Notes under the pieces: model-generated | What the model was told of the DNA's origin: nothing | Seen by the model: only the letters and a program-made list of their open reading frames with translations | Database searches by the model: none | In this document: in pieces, positions 1 through 8,422 of the stretch | Position numbering within the stretch: the first letter of the stretch is position 1 | Layout of the letters: every line of letters starts with the position of its first letter | Position numbers and translations under genes: made by a program | Origin: VFMC01 sp050248155 | GTDB taxonomy: Bacteria > Actinomycetota > Acidimicrobiia > Acidimicrobiales > Ilumatobacteraceae | Assembly: GCA_050248155.1 (NCBI GenBank) | Contig: JBFWSW010000003.1 | Location: 62,001-126,000 of the forward strand | DNA: 64,000 bases | Reading direction: 5' to 3'

Positions 1-1
1 G

Positions 2-883
2 GTGCTCGCCACCCTGGTGGCGGCCTGCGGCGACCCGGACACCGAGCCGTCCGCGGCGAACCCGGCCACCTCGGGCCCGGAGTCGACCATGCCGTCCACG
101 AGCGCGCCGGTGCCGACCGCATCGCCTGCGGGTGTCCAGCACCCGACCGGTGCCGATGATGTGGTGCTCCGCTATGGGCGCGAGGGCGGGTTCGTGCCCG
201 TCGGCGTCTTCTTCGTCAACCAGCCGTCGCTGCTGATCTCCGGTGACGGCCGCCTCTTCACGCCCGGCGTCATCACGCTCGAGTACCCGGGGCCGCTGCT
301 GCTGCCGATGGCGGTGCGCACGATCAGCGAGGCCGGCATCCAGACGGTGCTCGCCGCAGCGGAGGACGCCGGCCTGCTCGCGCCACCGCCCGACTACACC
401 GCCGAGGTCAACGTCACCGACATGCCCGACACGGTCGTCACCCTCTCCGCCGGAGGTTCGACGTATCGGCACAGCGCGTATGCGCTCGGCTTCCCGACCG
501 ACGAGCAGGGCAACCCGGCCGACGAGACGACCCCGGCGCGTGTCGCGCTGCACGCCTTCACCCGGCTGCTCGACGACATCACCACGACGGTCGGTGCCTT
601 CGAGCTCGGTGAGGAGACCGTGTTCGAGCCGGCCGAGTACCGCCTGCAGGCGACACCCGTCCAGGAGGCCGATCTGGCCGGCATGGACCCGGCACCGACC
701 ATCGTCGATTGGCCCGAGTCGACGGGTCTCGACCTCTCGGCCGCAGCCGAGTGTGCTCGTGTGAGCGCCGCGGCGGCCGGCACGGTCTTCGCCGACGCCA
801 CGACAGCGACCTTCTTCCGCCAGGGAGAGGCGCTGTACTCCCTCACGGTGGCCGGCGTCCTCCCCGGCGACCCCGCCAGCTGA
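2..883 (+). CDS. putative lipoprotein, 5' end cut by window edge
   Basis: This is a secreted lipoprotein of unknown function. A lipobox (LVAAC, with the cysteine at about residue 9 of the visible frame) is followed by a long Ser/Thr/Pro-rich linker, which is typical of actinobacterial lipoproteins. A GTG sits at the first bases, but only eight residues precede the lipobox cysteine. That is too short for a signal peptide, so the true start probably lies upstream of the window. The body (about residues 50-290) is a soluble domain I do not recognise. A GC-rich hairpin lies 44 bases after the stop. No partner gene is visible upstream. Confidence 0.7.
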   Translation: MLATLVAACGDPDTEPSAANPATSGPESTMPSTSAPVPTASPAGVQHPTGADDVVLRYGREGGFVPVGVFFVNQPSLLISGDGRLFTPGVITLEYPGPLLLPMAVRTISEAGIQTVLAAAEDAGLLAPPPDYTAEVNVTDMPDTVVTLSAGGSTYRHSAYALGFPTDEQGNPADETTPARVALHAFTRLLDDITTTVGAFELGEETVFEPAEYRLQATPVQEADLAGMDPAPTIVDWPESTGLDLSAAAECARVSAAAAGTVFADATTATFFRQGEALYSLTVAGVLPGDPAS

Positions 884-926
884 CCCGGGCCACCCCGGTC
901 CGACTCGGAGGAACCGCCGACCGCGG

Positions 927-946
927 CCCCGCGACCGGACGCGGGG
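927..946 (+). terminator. GC-rich hairpin after lipoprotein gene
   Basis: A 7-bp perfect stem (CCCCGCG/CGCGGGG) with a 6-nt loop lies between the lipoprotein stop and the next promoter. It has no T-tract. It could be an intrinsic terminator of the U-less actinobacterial kind or only a local structure. Confidence 0.4.
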
Positions 947-958
947 TGCGCGCGTGGC

Positions 959-964
959 TACGCT
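959..964 (+). promoter_or_regulatory. -10 box (TACGCT) of sugar dehydrogenase gene
   Basis: TACGCT fits the TANNNT -10 consensus. It lies 37 nt before the ATG and leaves a short leader with a GAGAGG ribosome-binding site. Confidence 0.4.
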
Positions 965-1001
965 GCGCAGCGGGCGGTGAGACCGAGAGGACCACTCACG
1001 C

Positions 1002-3428
1002 ATGAGCCGCGTTCCGGCCCGCAGCCGTCGCCGACCCAGCCGTCGCACGCTCCAGCTCGCCGGGTTCGCCGCGCTCGTGCTGACGTTCGGCCCGACGGCG
1101 GTCCCCTCGGTCCCGGCGTCCCCGGTTGCTGCAGCCCCGCGTCGCGTCGAGGCCCTGCCTGTCGGGTTCGAGGACGTCGCCGTCGCCTCGGTGCCGTCGC
1201 CCGTCGCCGTGCGCGCGATGCCCGACGGGTCGGTGATGGTGCTCGGCAAGGCCGGCGCGGTCCACGTCATCCGCGGCGGCACGCTCGTGACGCCGCCCGC
1301 GCTCACCCTGTCGGGGGTGTGCACACAGAGCGAGCGTGGGCTGCTCGGCGTCGCGGCCGACACCGGCTTCACGACGAACGGGTTCGTGTACCTCTACTAC
1401 ACGCATGAGGACGGATCGGTCGCGAGCGGGTGCGTGAACCGCGTCAGCCGGTTCACGATGACGGGCGACGTGATCGATCCGGGCACGGAGTTGGTGCTGC
1501 TCGACAAGATCGCCTCGACGGCCGGCAACCACAACGGGGGCGACCTCGAGATCGGCAACGACGGCTACCTCTACGTGTCGGTCGGCGACTCCGGCAGCGA
1601 CCCGCGGGGCAGCAGCCCGAACGACGCGGCACAGGACCTGTCGCTGCTGAACGGCAAGATCCTGCGCGTCGACCCGGCGACCGGCGAGGGAGCGCCCGGC
1701 AACCCGTTCGCCGGCGGCACCAGCTGTCGCGTCGGTGGCGTGAGCGTGCCGTCCAGCGCGCAGTGCCGGGAGATCTTCGCCTACGGGCTGCGCAACCCCT
1801 GGCGGTTCGCCTTCGATCCCAACACGAGCGCCACCCGGTTCTTCATCAACGACGTCGGCCAGAGCACCCGTGAGGAGGTCGACGACGGCCTGATCGGCGC
1901 CAACTACGGCTGGCCCACCCGTGAAGGTCAGTGCCCCCGGGGCGAGAACCCACCGTGCGCGGCAGCCCCTGCGGGCGTGACCGATCCGCTCACCGACTAC
2001 CCGCGCAGCGTCGGCCAGGTGATCACCGGCGGCGCGTTCGTGCCGAACGGTCACTGGCCCTCGTTCTACGACGGGGCGTACATCTTCGGCGACGCCGGCA
2101 GCGGCGACTTCTGGGTGCGGTCGGCCGCAGGCACCGTCGACTACGGCCAGGCGTTCCACAACGCCGAGGGCATGTCCGACATGGCCTTCGTGCTCGAGTC
2201 GAGCGGGTTGTCGCTCTACTACGTCGTCTCGACGACGACGTCGAACTCGGTCCGCAAGATCACCTCTGCGACGCAGCCGGTGCCGGCACCCTCTGATCCG
2301 CTGCACTTCGTCTCGATGACGGCGCACCGCGTGCTCGACACCCGGACACCCGCCGATGGTGCTGCACCGCTCGTGGGGAACTCGGCTCGACTGGTGAGCA
2401 CCGGAGTGGACGGCACGGTCACCAAGGCCGTGCTGGCGAACGTCACCTACGTCACGCCGGAGGTCGACGGGTTCCTCACCGCCTGGGCCGGCGACGCGCC
2501 CAGACCGGCGACGTCGAACATCAACGCGCTCCACGGCGAGATCGTGGCCAATGCCGCGGTGATCCCCGTCGACGCGCTCGGGCGCATCCAGATCCTGTCG
2601 AACACGCCCGCGCACGTCGTGATCGATGTGCTCGGGCGGTTCGAGCTCGCGCCGGGGCCGGTCGCGGACGGGCGCTTCGTGCCACTGACCCCCGACCGCG
2701 CCATCGACACCCGAGAGCCGTCGGCGCCCGGGTCGAACCCCTACGAGGAGACCGGCGGCTCACCGTTCAACGTCGTCTCGACCGTGATGAGTGGACAGAA
2801 CGGGGTGCCCGCCACGGGGGTCGGCGCCGTCGTGCTGACGGTCACCGCACTCGCAGGCTCGGTGGGCAACGGAGGGTGGGTCACCGCCGTCCCAGGAGGC
2901 GCTGCGCTGCCGATCGCGTCGAACGTGAACACCAACGGGCTCGGCGACATCCGACCCAACCTCGTGGTCGTGCCCCTCGGACCCGACGGCTCGATCGATC
3001 TGCACCTCTTCCAGACCGACGACGTCGTGGTCGACGTGACCGGCTACTTCACCGATGCCAGTGCGACACCGTCGACGGTCGGTCGGTTCCGCAGCATCTC
3101 GCCGTACCGTGAGGTGGACACGCGCACCCCGTTCGGCTTCGAGCGCTTCACCGGGCTCGGCAGCCGCGGGCTCGATCCCGTCGTCGTGCCGGGCAGCGCG
3201 ATCGGCCTCGCGCACAACATCGTGATCGTCGACAACGAGTCGGCCGGTTTCGTGACCGCGTATCCCGCCGACCCCGTGCCGGGTTCGAGCACCGCCAACG
3301 CCGACGGCCGCCGGCAGCTCCGCGCTGCCTCGGCATTCACTGCGCTGGCGCCGGGCGGGACCCTCCGGTACTTCTCGAACATGACGACCGATCTCGTGGT
3401 CGACGTCACGGGCTGGTTCGAGGGCTGA
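1002..3428 (+). CDS. secreted glucose/sorbosone dehydrogenase-family protein with three C-terminal repeats
   Basis: The first ~45 residues are a signal peptide with an Arg-rich n-region. Residues ~50-420 form the GSDH/PQQ-dependent aldose dehydrogenase beta-propeller, shown by ERGLLGVA, NHNGGDLEIG and YLYVSVGDSGS. This family oxidises sugars or sugar-like alcohols outside the membrane with PQQ; the substrate here cannot be told. From residue ~440 there are three repeats of ~110 residues, each opening with a V/I-DTR motif and closing with V(I)DVxGxF (ends near 546, 683 and 808). The same repeat occurs in the LysM-M23 protein at 36028-37962. The ATG has a GAGAGG ribosome-binding site. The repeats look like a surface or carbohydrate-binding module, which is inference. 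Confidence 0.85.
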   Translation: MSRVPARSRRRPSRRTLQLAGFAALVLTFGPTAVPSVPASPVAAAPRRVEALPVGFEDVAVASVPSPVAVRAMPDGSVMVLGKAGAVHVIRGGTLVTPPALTLSGVCTQSERGLLGVAADTGFTTNGFVYLYYTHEDGSVASGCVNRVSRFTMTGDVIDPGTELVLLDKIASTAGNHNGGDLEIGNDGYLYVSVGDSGSDPRGSSPNDAAQDLSLLNGKILRVDPATGEGAPGNPFAGGTSCRVGGVSVPSSAQCREIFAYGLRNPWRFAFDPNTSATRFFINDVGQSTREEVDDGLIGANYGWPTREGQCPRGENPPCAAAPAGVTDPLTDYPRSVGQVITGGAFVPNGHWPSFYDGAYIFGDAGSGDFWVRSAAGTVDYGQAFHNAEGMSDMAFVLESSGLSLYYVVSTTTSNSVRKITSATQPVPAPSDPLHFVSMTAHRVLDTRTPADGAAPLVGNSARLVSTGVDGTVTKAVLANVTYVTPEVDGFLTAWAGDAPRPATSNINALHGEIVANAAVIPVDALGRIQILSNTPAHVVIDVLGRFELAPGPVADGRFVPLTPDRAIDTREPSAPGSNPYEETGGSPFNVVSTVMSGQNGVPATGVGAVVLTVTALAGSVGNGGWVTAVPGGAALPIASNVNTNGLGDIRPNLVVVPLGPDGSIDLHLFQTDDVVVDVTGYFTDASATPSTVGRFRSISPYREVDTRTPFGFERFTGLGSRGLDPVVVPGSAIGLAHNIVIVDNESAGFVTAYPADPVPGSSTANADGRRQLRAASAFTALAPGGTLRYFSNMTTDLVVDVTGWFEG

Positions 3429-3483
3429 GTCGGGACCGGGGTCGCTCGCCGATTTGGGCCGGATCGCCGTCGCGGGGGCTGGG

Positions 3484-3489
3484 TAGCCT
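3484..3489 (+). promoter_or_regulatory. leaderless -10 box (TAGCCT) of nadE
   Basis: TAGCCT is followed by 6 nt and then the GTG start. This spacing puts transcription initiation at or next to the start codon, so nadE is probably leaderless. No Shine-Dalgarno sequence is present. Confidence 0.55.
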
Positions 3490-3495
3490 GGGGAC

Positions 3496-5214
3496 GTGGC
3501 CCGGCTGCGCATCGCTCTCGCCCAGATCAACCCGACGGTCGGCGCGATCGAGGCCAACCTCGAGCGCATCATCTCCGCCTACGACGAGGCCGAGGCCGCC
3601 GGATGCGACATCGTCGCGTTCCCCGAGCTCGCGATCACCGGGTACCCGCCCGAGGACCTCGTCCTCAAGCCGGGCTTCGTCGCCGACAGCAAGACCGCCC
3701 TCGCCAAGCTCGCCGCGTGCACGCGCCGTTGCGCGGCCGTGGTCGGTTTCGTCGATGCCGATCGCGACCTCTACAACGCGGCTGCGGTCTGCGCGCACGG
3801 CGAGGTGGTCGGCACGTACCGCAAGCGGTTGCTGCCCAATTACGGCGTGTTCGACGAAGCGCGCTACTTCACGCCCGGCGACGAGAACGATCCGTACGAG
3901 CTGTACGTCATCGCCGGGGTCAAGGTCGGGATCAGCATCTGCGAGGACGTCTGGAGCCCGACGGGCCCGCTCGCCCACCAGGCGTCGGGCGGGGCCGAGC
4001 TGAACATCAACATCAACGGCTCGCCGTACCACGCCGGCAAGATGGCGGGCCGCGAGCGCATGCTCGCGACGCGCGCCGCCGACGCGAGCTGCGCGCTGGT
4101 GTACGTCAACCAGGTGTGCGGGCAGGACGAGCTCGTGTTCGACGGCGGTTCGATGGTGTTCGACGCAGAGGGAACGCTCGTCGCCCGCGCACCGCAGTTC
4201 GTCGAGCACCTCCTCGTCACCGACGTCGAGATCGAGCCCGTCTACCGCAAGCGCCTGCTCGACCCCCGCGGTCGGGTCACCATCCAGCCGGTGCCGACGC
4301 TCACCGTGTCCGACGAGCCGGTCGCCCACGGCGACCCGCTCCCGCCGCAGATCATGCCGGCGCTGTCTCCCGACGCCGAGCTGTACCAGGCGCTGGTGCT
4401 GGGCACCCGCGACTACGTGCGCAAGAACGGCTTCACCGACGTGGTCATCGGTCTGTCGGGCGGCATCGATTCGACGCTCGTCGCGTGCGTGGCGGTGGAT
4501 GCGCTCGGGGTCGAGCACGTGCACGGCGTCAGCATGCCGAGCCGGTACAGCAGCGATCACTCGAAGAGCGACGCAGCCGACCTCGCCGCGAAGCTCGGCA
4601 TCGACTACCACACGATCGCCATCGAGCCCGCGTTCGCCGCGTTCCTGGACATGACGGCCGAGACCTTCGCCGGCCGGCCGCAGGATCTGACGGAAGAGAA
4701 CCTGCAGAGTCGCATCCGCGGCACGACGCTGATGGCGCTGTCGAACAAGTTCGGGTGGATGGTGCTCACGACCGGCAACAAGAGCGAGCTCGCCGTCGGC
4801 TACTTCACCATCTACGGCGACTCCGTCGGTGGCTACGCGGTCATCAAGGACGTCTTGAAGACCCGGGTGTACGACTTGTGCCGTCACGTCAACATGGCGG
4901 CCGGGCGAGAGATCATCAACGAGAGCGTCATCACCAAGCCGCCGTCGGCCGAGCTCCGTCCCGACCAGCGCGACGACCAGAGCCTGCCGCCCTACGAGGT
5001 GCTCGATCCGATCCTCCGCCTGTACGTCGAGGACGACCGCACCGCCTCCGAGATCATCGACCTCGGGCACGACGAGCAGTTGGTGCGCCGCATCACCCGG
5101 CTCGTCGACGTGAACGAGTACAAGCGCCGCCAGAGCCCACTCGGGGTACGGGTGAGCGCAAAGGCCTTCGGCAAGGACCGCCGGCTGCCGATCACCAACG
5201 GCTACCGCGGCTGA
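3496..5214 (+). CDS. nadE: glutamine-dependent NAD+ synthetase
   Basis: NadE makes NAD+ from deamido-NAD+ and ATP in the cytoplasm, using ammonia released from glutamine. The N-terminal nitrilase-type glutaminase domain (about 1-270) has the Glu-Lys-Cys triad at E44 (FPELAITGY), K110 (YRKRLLPN) and C149 (ISICEDVW). The C-terminal synthetase domain carries the PP-loop SGGIDST at residue 321 and the TTGNKSE motif. The length of 572 residues fits the shorter glutamine-dependent form. The GTG start follows a -10 box by 6 nt and has no ribosome-binding site, so the message is probably leaderless. It stands alone between the dehydrogenase and the HtrA gene. Confidence 0.95.
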   Translation: MARLRIALAQINPTVGAIEANLERIISAYDEAEAAGCDIVAFPELAITGYPPEDLVLKPGFVADSKTALAKLAACTRRCAAVVGFVDADRDLYNAAAVCAHGEVVGTYRKRLLPNYGVFDEARYFTPGDENDPYELYVIAGVKVGISICEDVWSPTGPLAHQASGGAELNININGSPYHAGKMAGRERMLATRAADASCALVYVNQVCGQDELVFDGGSMVFDAEGTLVARAPQFVEHLLVTDVEIEPVYRKRLLDPRGRVTIQPVPTLTVSDEPVAHGDPLPPQIMPALSPDAELYQALVLGTRDYVRKNGFTDVVIGLSGGIDSTLVACVAVDALGVEHVHGVSMPSRYSSDHSKSDAADLAAKLGIDYHTIAIEPAFAAFLDMTAETFAGRPQDLTEENLQSRIRGTTLMALSNKFGWMVLTTGNKSELAVGYFTIYGDSVGGYAVIKDVLKTRVYDLCRHVNMAAGREIINESVITKPPSAELRPDQRDDQSLPPYEVLDPILRLYVEDDRTASEIIDLGHDEQLVRRITRLVDVNEYKRRQSPLGVRVSAKAFGKDRRLPITNGYRG

Positions 5215-5316
5215 GCTGCACACTTCATCGGCTCGTCACCTTTTGCACGGCGCTGACCTCGCCCTCGCCTGCCGCTGACGCGCGTCGGCGCACCATGCAG
5301 GCGAAAGGAGCTCGAG

Positions 5317-6483
5317 ATGACCGATCTCATCGACACGCCGCGCTGGAGCCCACCGCCTCCGCCCCCCGACCCCACGCCCGACCCCCCGGTGCGTGGCCGC
5401 AGGCGAGGTGTGATCGCGGCGATCGCGGTCACCGCGCTGTGCTCGTCGGCGCTCGGCGCGGGCGCCGCGATCCTCGTCAGCAACGACGACGATCCGGCTG
5501 CGGCCGCGCCCGTCGCCGCATCGCCCGACACTCCCTCGACCCCACGGCCGGCGGCAGCTCTCGACACACCCTCCATCGTCGCTCGCACGACCCCGTCGGT
5601 CGTCTCGATCAGGGTGACGACGTCGGGCACGAACATCTTCCAGCAGTCGGTGACCGAGGAAGGTGCCGGCACCGGCTTCGTCGCCCGGGCCGATGGGCTG
5701 ATCTACACGAACGCGCACGTCGTGAACGGCGCCGACAGCGTGAAGGTCACGCTGGCCGACGGCACGACGCACGACGGCACGGTCGTCGGCGTCGATGCGA
5801 CCGACGACTTGGCAGTGGTGAAGATCGACGTCTCCGACCTCCCGGCGCTCGCGATCGGACCGTCGTCGGCAATGAAGGTGGGCGACCCGGTGATCGCCGT
5901 CGGCAACGCGTTGGCGTTGCCGGGCGGGCCAACCGCCACGCAGGGCATCGTCTCGGCGCTGAACCGCAGCATCGACACCGACAACGGCGAGCACCTCGGA
6001 CGGCTCATCCAGACCGACGCAGCGATCAACCCGGGCAACTCGGGTGGGCCGCTGCTCAACTCGTCGGGCGAGGTGATCGGCATCAACACGGCAGGCGCGT
6101 CCAACGCCGAGAACGTCGGCTTTGCGATCGCACTCGACTCGGCGAAGCCGATCCTCGACGAGCTGGCGCAGGGCAAGCCGCACGTGCGTGCCTTCCTGGG
6201 TGTGGAGACGCGGACGGTCACGCCCGACGCCGCGAAGCAGGCCGGCCTCGATGTCGACCACGGCGCATACGTCGCCGGCGTCACGGCCGATTCCGCTGCC
6301 GAAGCGGCCGGGCTCCAGGTCGGGGACGTGATCGTGAAGATCGACGACACCGACATCCAGACCTCGGACGACGTCGGCACAGTCCTGTCGGCGCACCACC
6401 CGGACGACTCGATCACCGTCGTCGTCCATCGCGGTCACGACGACGTCACCGTGACCGCCAAGCTCGGCTCGCACGAGGCGTGA
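5317..6483 (+). CDS. membrane-anchored HtrA/DegP-type serine protease
   Basis: This is a trypsin-like quality-control protease acting on the outer face of the membrane. After a Pro-rich cytoplasmic head there is one membrane segment (about residues 27-55), followed by a Pro/Ala linker. The catalytic triad is visible as H134 (TNAHVV), D164 (TDDLAVV) and S242 (GNSGGPLL). A single PDZ domain fills about 285-380 (GAYVAGV, AAGLQVGDVI). At 388 residues it is a typical actinobacterial PepD/HtrA. The ATG has a strong AAAGGAG ribosome-binding site 7 nt upstream. It converges on the two-component system just downstream, a pairing often seen for envelope-stress proteases, but no regulatory link is proven here. 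Confidence 0.93.
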   Translation: MTDLIDTPRWSPPPPPPDPTPDPPVRGRRRGVIAAIAVTALCSSALGAGAAILVSNDDDPAAAAPVAASPDTPSTPRPAAALDTPSIVARTTPSVVSIRVTTSGTNIFQQSVTEEGAGTGFVARADGLIYTNAHVVNGADSVKVTLADGTTHDGTVVGVDATDDLAVVKIDVSDLPALAIGPSSAMKVGDPVIAVGNALALPGGPTATQGIVSALNRSIDTDNGEHLGRLIQTDAAINPGNSGGPLLNSSGEVIGINTAGASNAENVGFAIALDSAKPILDELAQGKPHVRAFLGVETRTVTPDAAKQAGLDVDHGAYVAGVTADSAAEAAGLQVGDVIVKIDDTDIQTSDDVGTVLSAHHPDDSITVVVHRGHDDVTVTAKLGSHEA

Positions 6484-6513
6484 ACCACAACCTCCACACA
6501 TCTCACAGCAGGT

Positions 6514-7737
6514 TCACGTCTCGTGCGACGCCTCGGGGTACCGCAGCTCGAACGTCGTCGTCCGGTCGCTGCGCAGCTCGAGGCTCCCACCGTCTGCCCG
6601 TGCCAGCCGTTGGGCCAGGACGAGCCCCCGCCCGTGCGGCTGGCCGGGAGACGCCATCGTGCGCAGCGACTCGTTGATCGGTGCGTGGTCCACGACGCCC
6701 GCATCACGCACGAGCACGCGCCGCTCCCCGACGTCCACCTCGATGACGCCCCGACCGTGACGGATGGCGTTGTCGAGGAGGATGTCGACGATCTGCCCGA
6801 CGAACCCCGGTGTCGCCCGCACGAGCGTGGTTCGTCGGTGCAGATCGACGACGCGGTCGGCGTGGTGCAGTCGGCGCTTCCAATCGTCGACGTGATGGCC
6901 GATCAGGACTGCGAGGTCGACCTCGACGCGTTGTTCGCCGGCGCCACCTCGGGCGAGCTCGAGCAGTTCGTCGAGCGTGGTGCTGAGCCGATCGACCTGC
7001 GACCGCGCGTCCAGCGCGTCGGACCGGACAGCGGGGTCGGCGTGCGCACCCAGGAGATCGAGATGGAGGCCGATGCCGGTGAGCCCGGTCCGCAACTGAT
7101 GGGCGACGTCGCCGGTGAAGCTGCGCTCGGAGGTGAGCATCTGGTCGAGGCTGTTCGCGCTGGAGGCGAGTGCTGCCCCGATCCCGTCGATCTCGGGGAT
7201 GCCCGATGCCGGAGGCACGGCGGTCGAGAAGTCGCCCGCACCCAAGCGATCGGCGGCTGTGGCGAGGTGCTCGAGCGGTCGGGTGAGCCGAGCAGCGATG
7301 AGTGCGGCGAGGCCGGCGCCGAAACCGATCGCGGCGATCGCGAAGCCGCCGAGCAACATCAACGGGGTGCGCACACGTCGCGACAGTGCTTCGTCGCCTG
7401 TCGACAACGTGATCGTCGTGCCTGCAGGACCGCTGGCCGAGCCGTGGATCGAGTTGCCGGTCGTGTCACCGAAGCGCAGGCGCACGTTGCCATCGCTGTC
7501 GGTGATGACGAGGAGGTCGCCGTCCGGCACGAAGCGCGCCACGTCGGCGACCGTCGGGGTGTCGAACTGGATGAGCTGATCGGCGATCGCCGTGCTGATG
7601 CTCGAGGCCTGGCTGCTGAGTCGCACCTCGAGCTCGCGCTCGGCGGCCCGCCGCACCAGGACCACGACCGGCGGCACCAGTGCCGCCAGCACGGCGACGA
7701 TCACGAGCACCGTGCTCAGCACCAGCCGGCGACGCAT
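6514..7737 (-). CDS. sensor histidine kinase
   Basis: This is the membrane sensor kinase of a two-component pair, 407 residues long. Membrane segments lie at about 5-28 and 128-150 and flank a ~100-residue extracellular sensor domain. A HAMP-like region follows (about 150-200). The phospho-acceptor is H213 in DVAHQLRT. The ATPase domain has the N-box LLDNAIRHG and a G-box GRGLVLA. I chose the ATG at 7737, four bases after the response-regulator stop; an open frame runs further upstream but lies inside the regulator gene. The N-box and G-box are intact, so it should be active. The signal sensed is unknown. Confidence 0.9.
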   Translation of the reverse strand: MRRRLVLSTVLVIVAVLAALVPPVVVLVRRAAERELEVRLSSQASSISTAIADQLIQFDTPTVADVARFVPDGDLLVITDSDGNVRLRFGDTTGNSIHGSASGPAGTTITLSTGDEALSRRVRTPLMLLGGFAIAAIGFGAGLAALIAARLTRPLEHLATAADRLGAGDFSTAVPPASGIPEIDGIGAALASSANSLDQMLTSERSFTGDVAHQLRTGLTGIGLHLDLLGAHADPAVRSDALDARSQVDRLSTTLDELLELARGGAGEQRVEVDLAVLIGHHVDDWKRRLHHADRVVDLHRRTTLVRATPGFVGQIVDILLDNAIRHGRGVIEVDVGERRVLVRDAGVVDHAPINESLRTMASPGQPHGRGLVLAQRLARADGGSLELRSDRTTTFELRYPEASHET

Positions 7738-7741
7738 GTCG

Positions 7742-8422
7742 TCAGCTCTCCTCGAGTCGCAGTCCCACGCCGCGCACCGTCGTGATGAGCCGAGGTGGGT
7801 CGGTGACGTCGCCGAGCTTGCGGCGGAGCGACGCGACGTGCGTGTCGAGCGTGCGCGTCGAACCCCACCAGTTCTCGTCCCAGACATCGCTCATGATCTG
7901 CTCTCGGCGCACGGTCTCGCCACGGTGCTGCCACAGGTACGCGAGCAGGTCGAACTCCTTCGGGCTCATCGAGACCTCGCCGCCGTCGACCCACACCCGA
8001 CGCGCCGACAGGTCGAGGTGGAGACCTGCCTGCGGCACCGGCGCGTCGTGCGCCGCACCGCTCGTGCCGCGCAGCCGCGCGCGGATGCGGGCCACCAGCT
8101 CACCCACACGGAACGGCTTGGCGATGTAGTCGTCGGCTCCGGCGTCGAGCCCGACGACGATGTCGACCTCCTCGCTCCGGGCGGTGAGCATCACGATCGG
8201 CAGCGCCGGGTGCTTCGCGCGCAGGGCGCGGCACACCTCGAGGCCGTCGACGTCCGGGAGCGAGAGGTCGAGGAGCACCAGATCGGGCGTGCTCTCCCTC
8301 GCGGACTCCAACGCCTCGTGACCGGTCGCCACGTGAGCCACATCGAATCCCTCGTGCTCCAGCAGCCGGACGAGCGGCTGGCTGATGCGATCGTCGTCCT
8401 CCACCAACAGCAGGTTGGTCAC
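7742..8422 (-). CDS. OmpR/PhoB-family response regulator
   Basis: This DNA-binding response regulator has 226 residues. The receiver domain has the acidic pair E8/D9-D10, phospho-acceptor D52 (LLDLSLPD) and K102 (AKPF). A winged-helix effector domain occupies about 130-222 (MSPKEFDLLAYL, DTHVASLRRKLG). The GTG start overlaps the stop of the upstream MFS gene by four bases (GTGA), and the kinase gene begins four bases after its stop. Transporter, regulator and kinase therefore form one coupled operon, and the regulator is likely the partner of that kinase. Confidence 0.92.
   Translation of the reverse strand: MTNLLLVEDDDRISQPLVRLLEHEGFDVAHVATGHEALESARESTPDLVLLDLSLPDVDGLEVCRALRAKHPALPIVMLTARSEEVDIVVGLDAGADDYIAKPFRVGELVARIRARLRGTSGAAHDAPVPQAGLHLDLSARRVWVDGGEVSMSPKEFDLLAYLWQHRGETVRREQIMSDVWDENWWGSTRTLDTHVASLRRKLGDVTDPPRLITTVRGVGLRLEES

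Noticed and set aside
6480..6517. GTGAACC/GGTTCAC inverted repeat between HtrA and the kinase gene
   Set aside because: Only 7 bp with a 24-nt loop and no T-tract, between convergent genes. It may act as a weak terminator but cannot be supported.
3603..6677. A long open frame on the + strand crossing nadE and the HtrA gene
   Set aside because: It is an out-of-frame shadow, rich in Arg/His/Pro as expected of high-GC antisense or offset frames. The real genes have clear motifs in the other frames.
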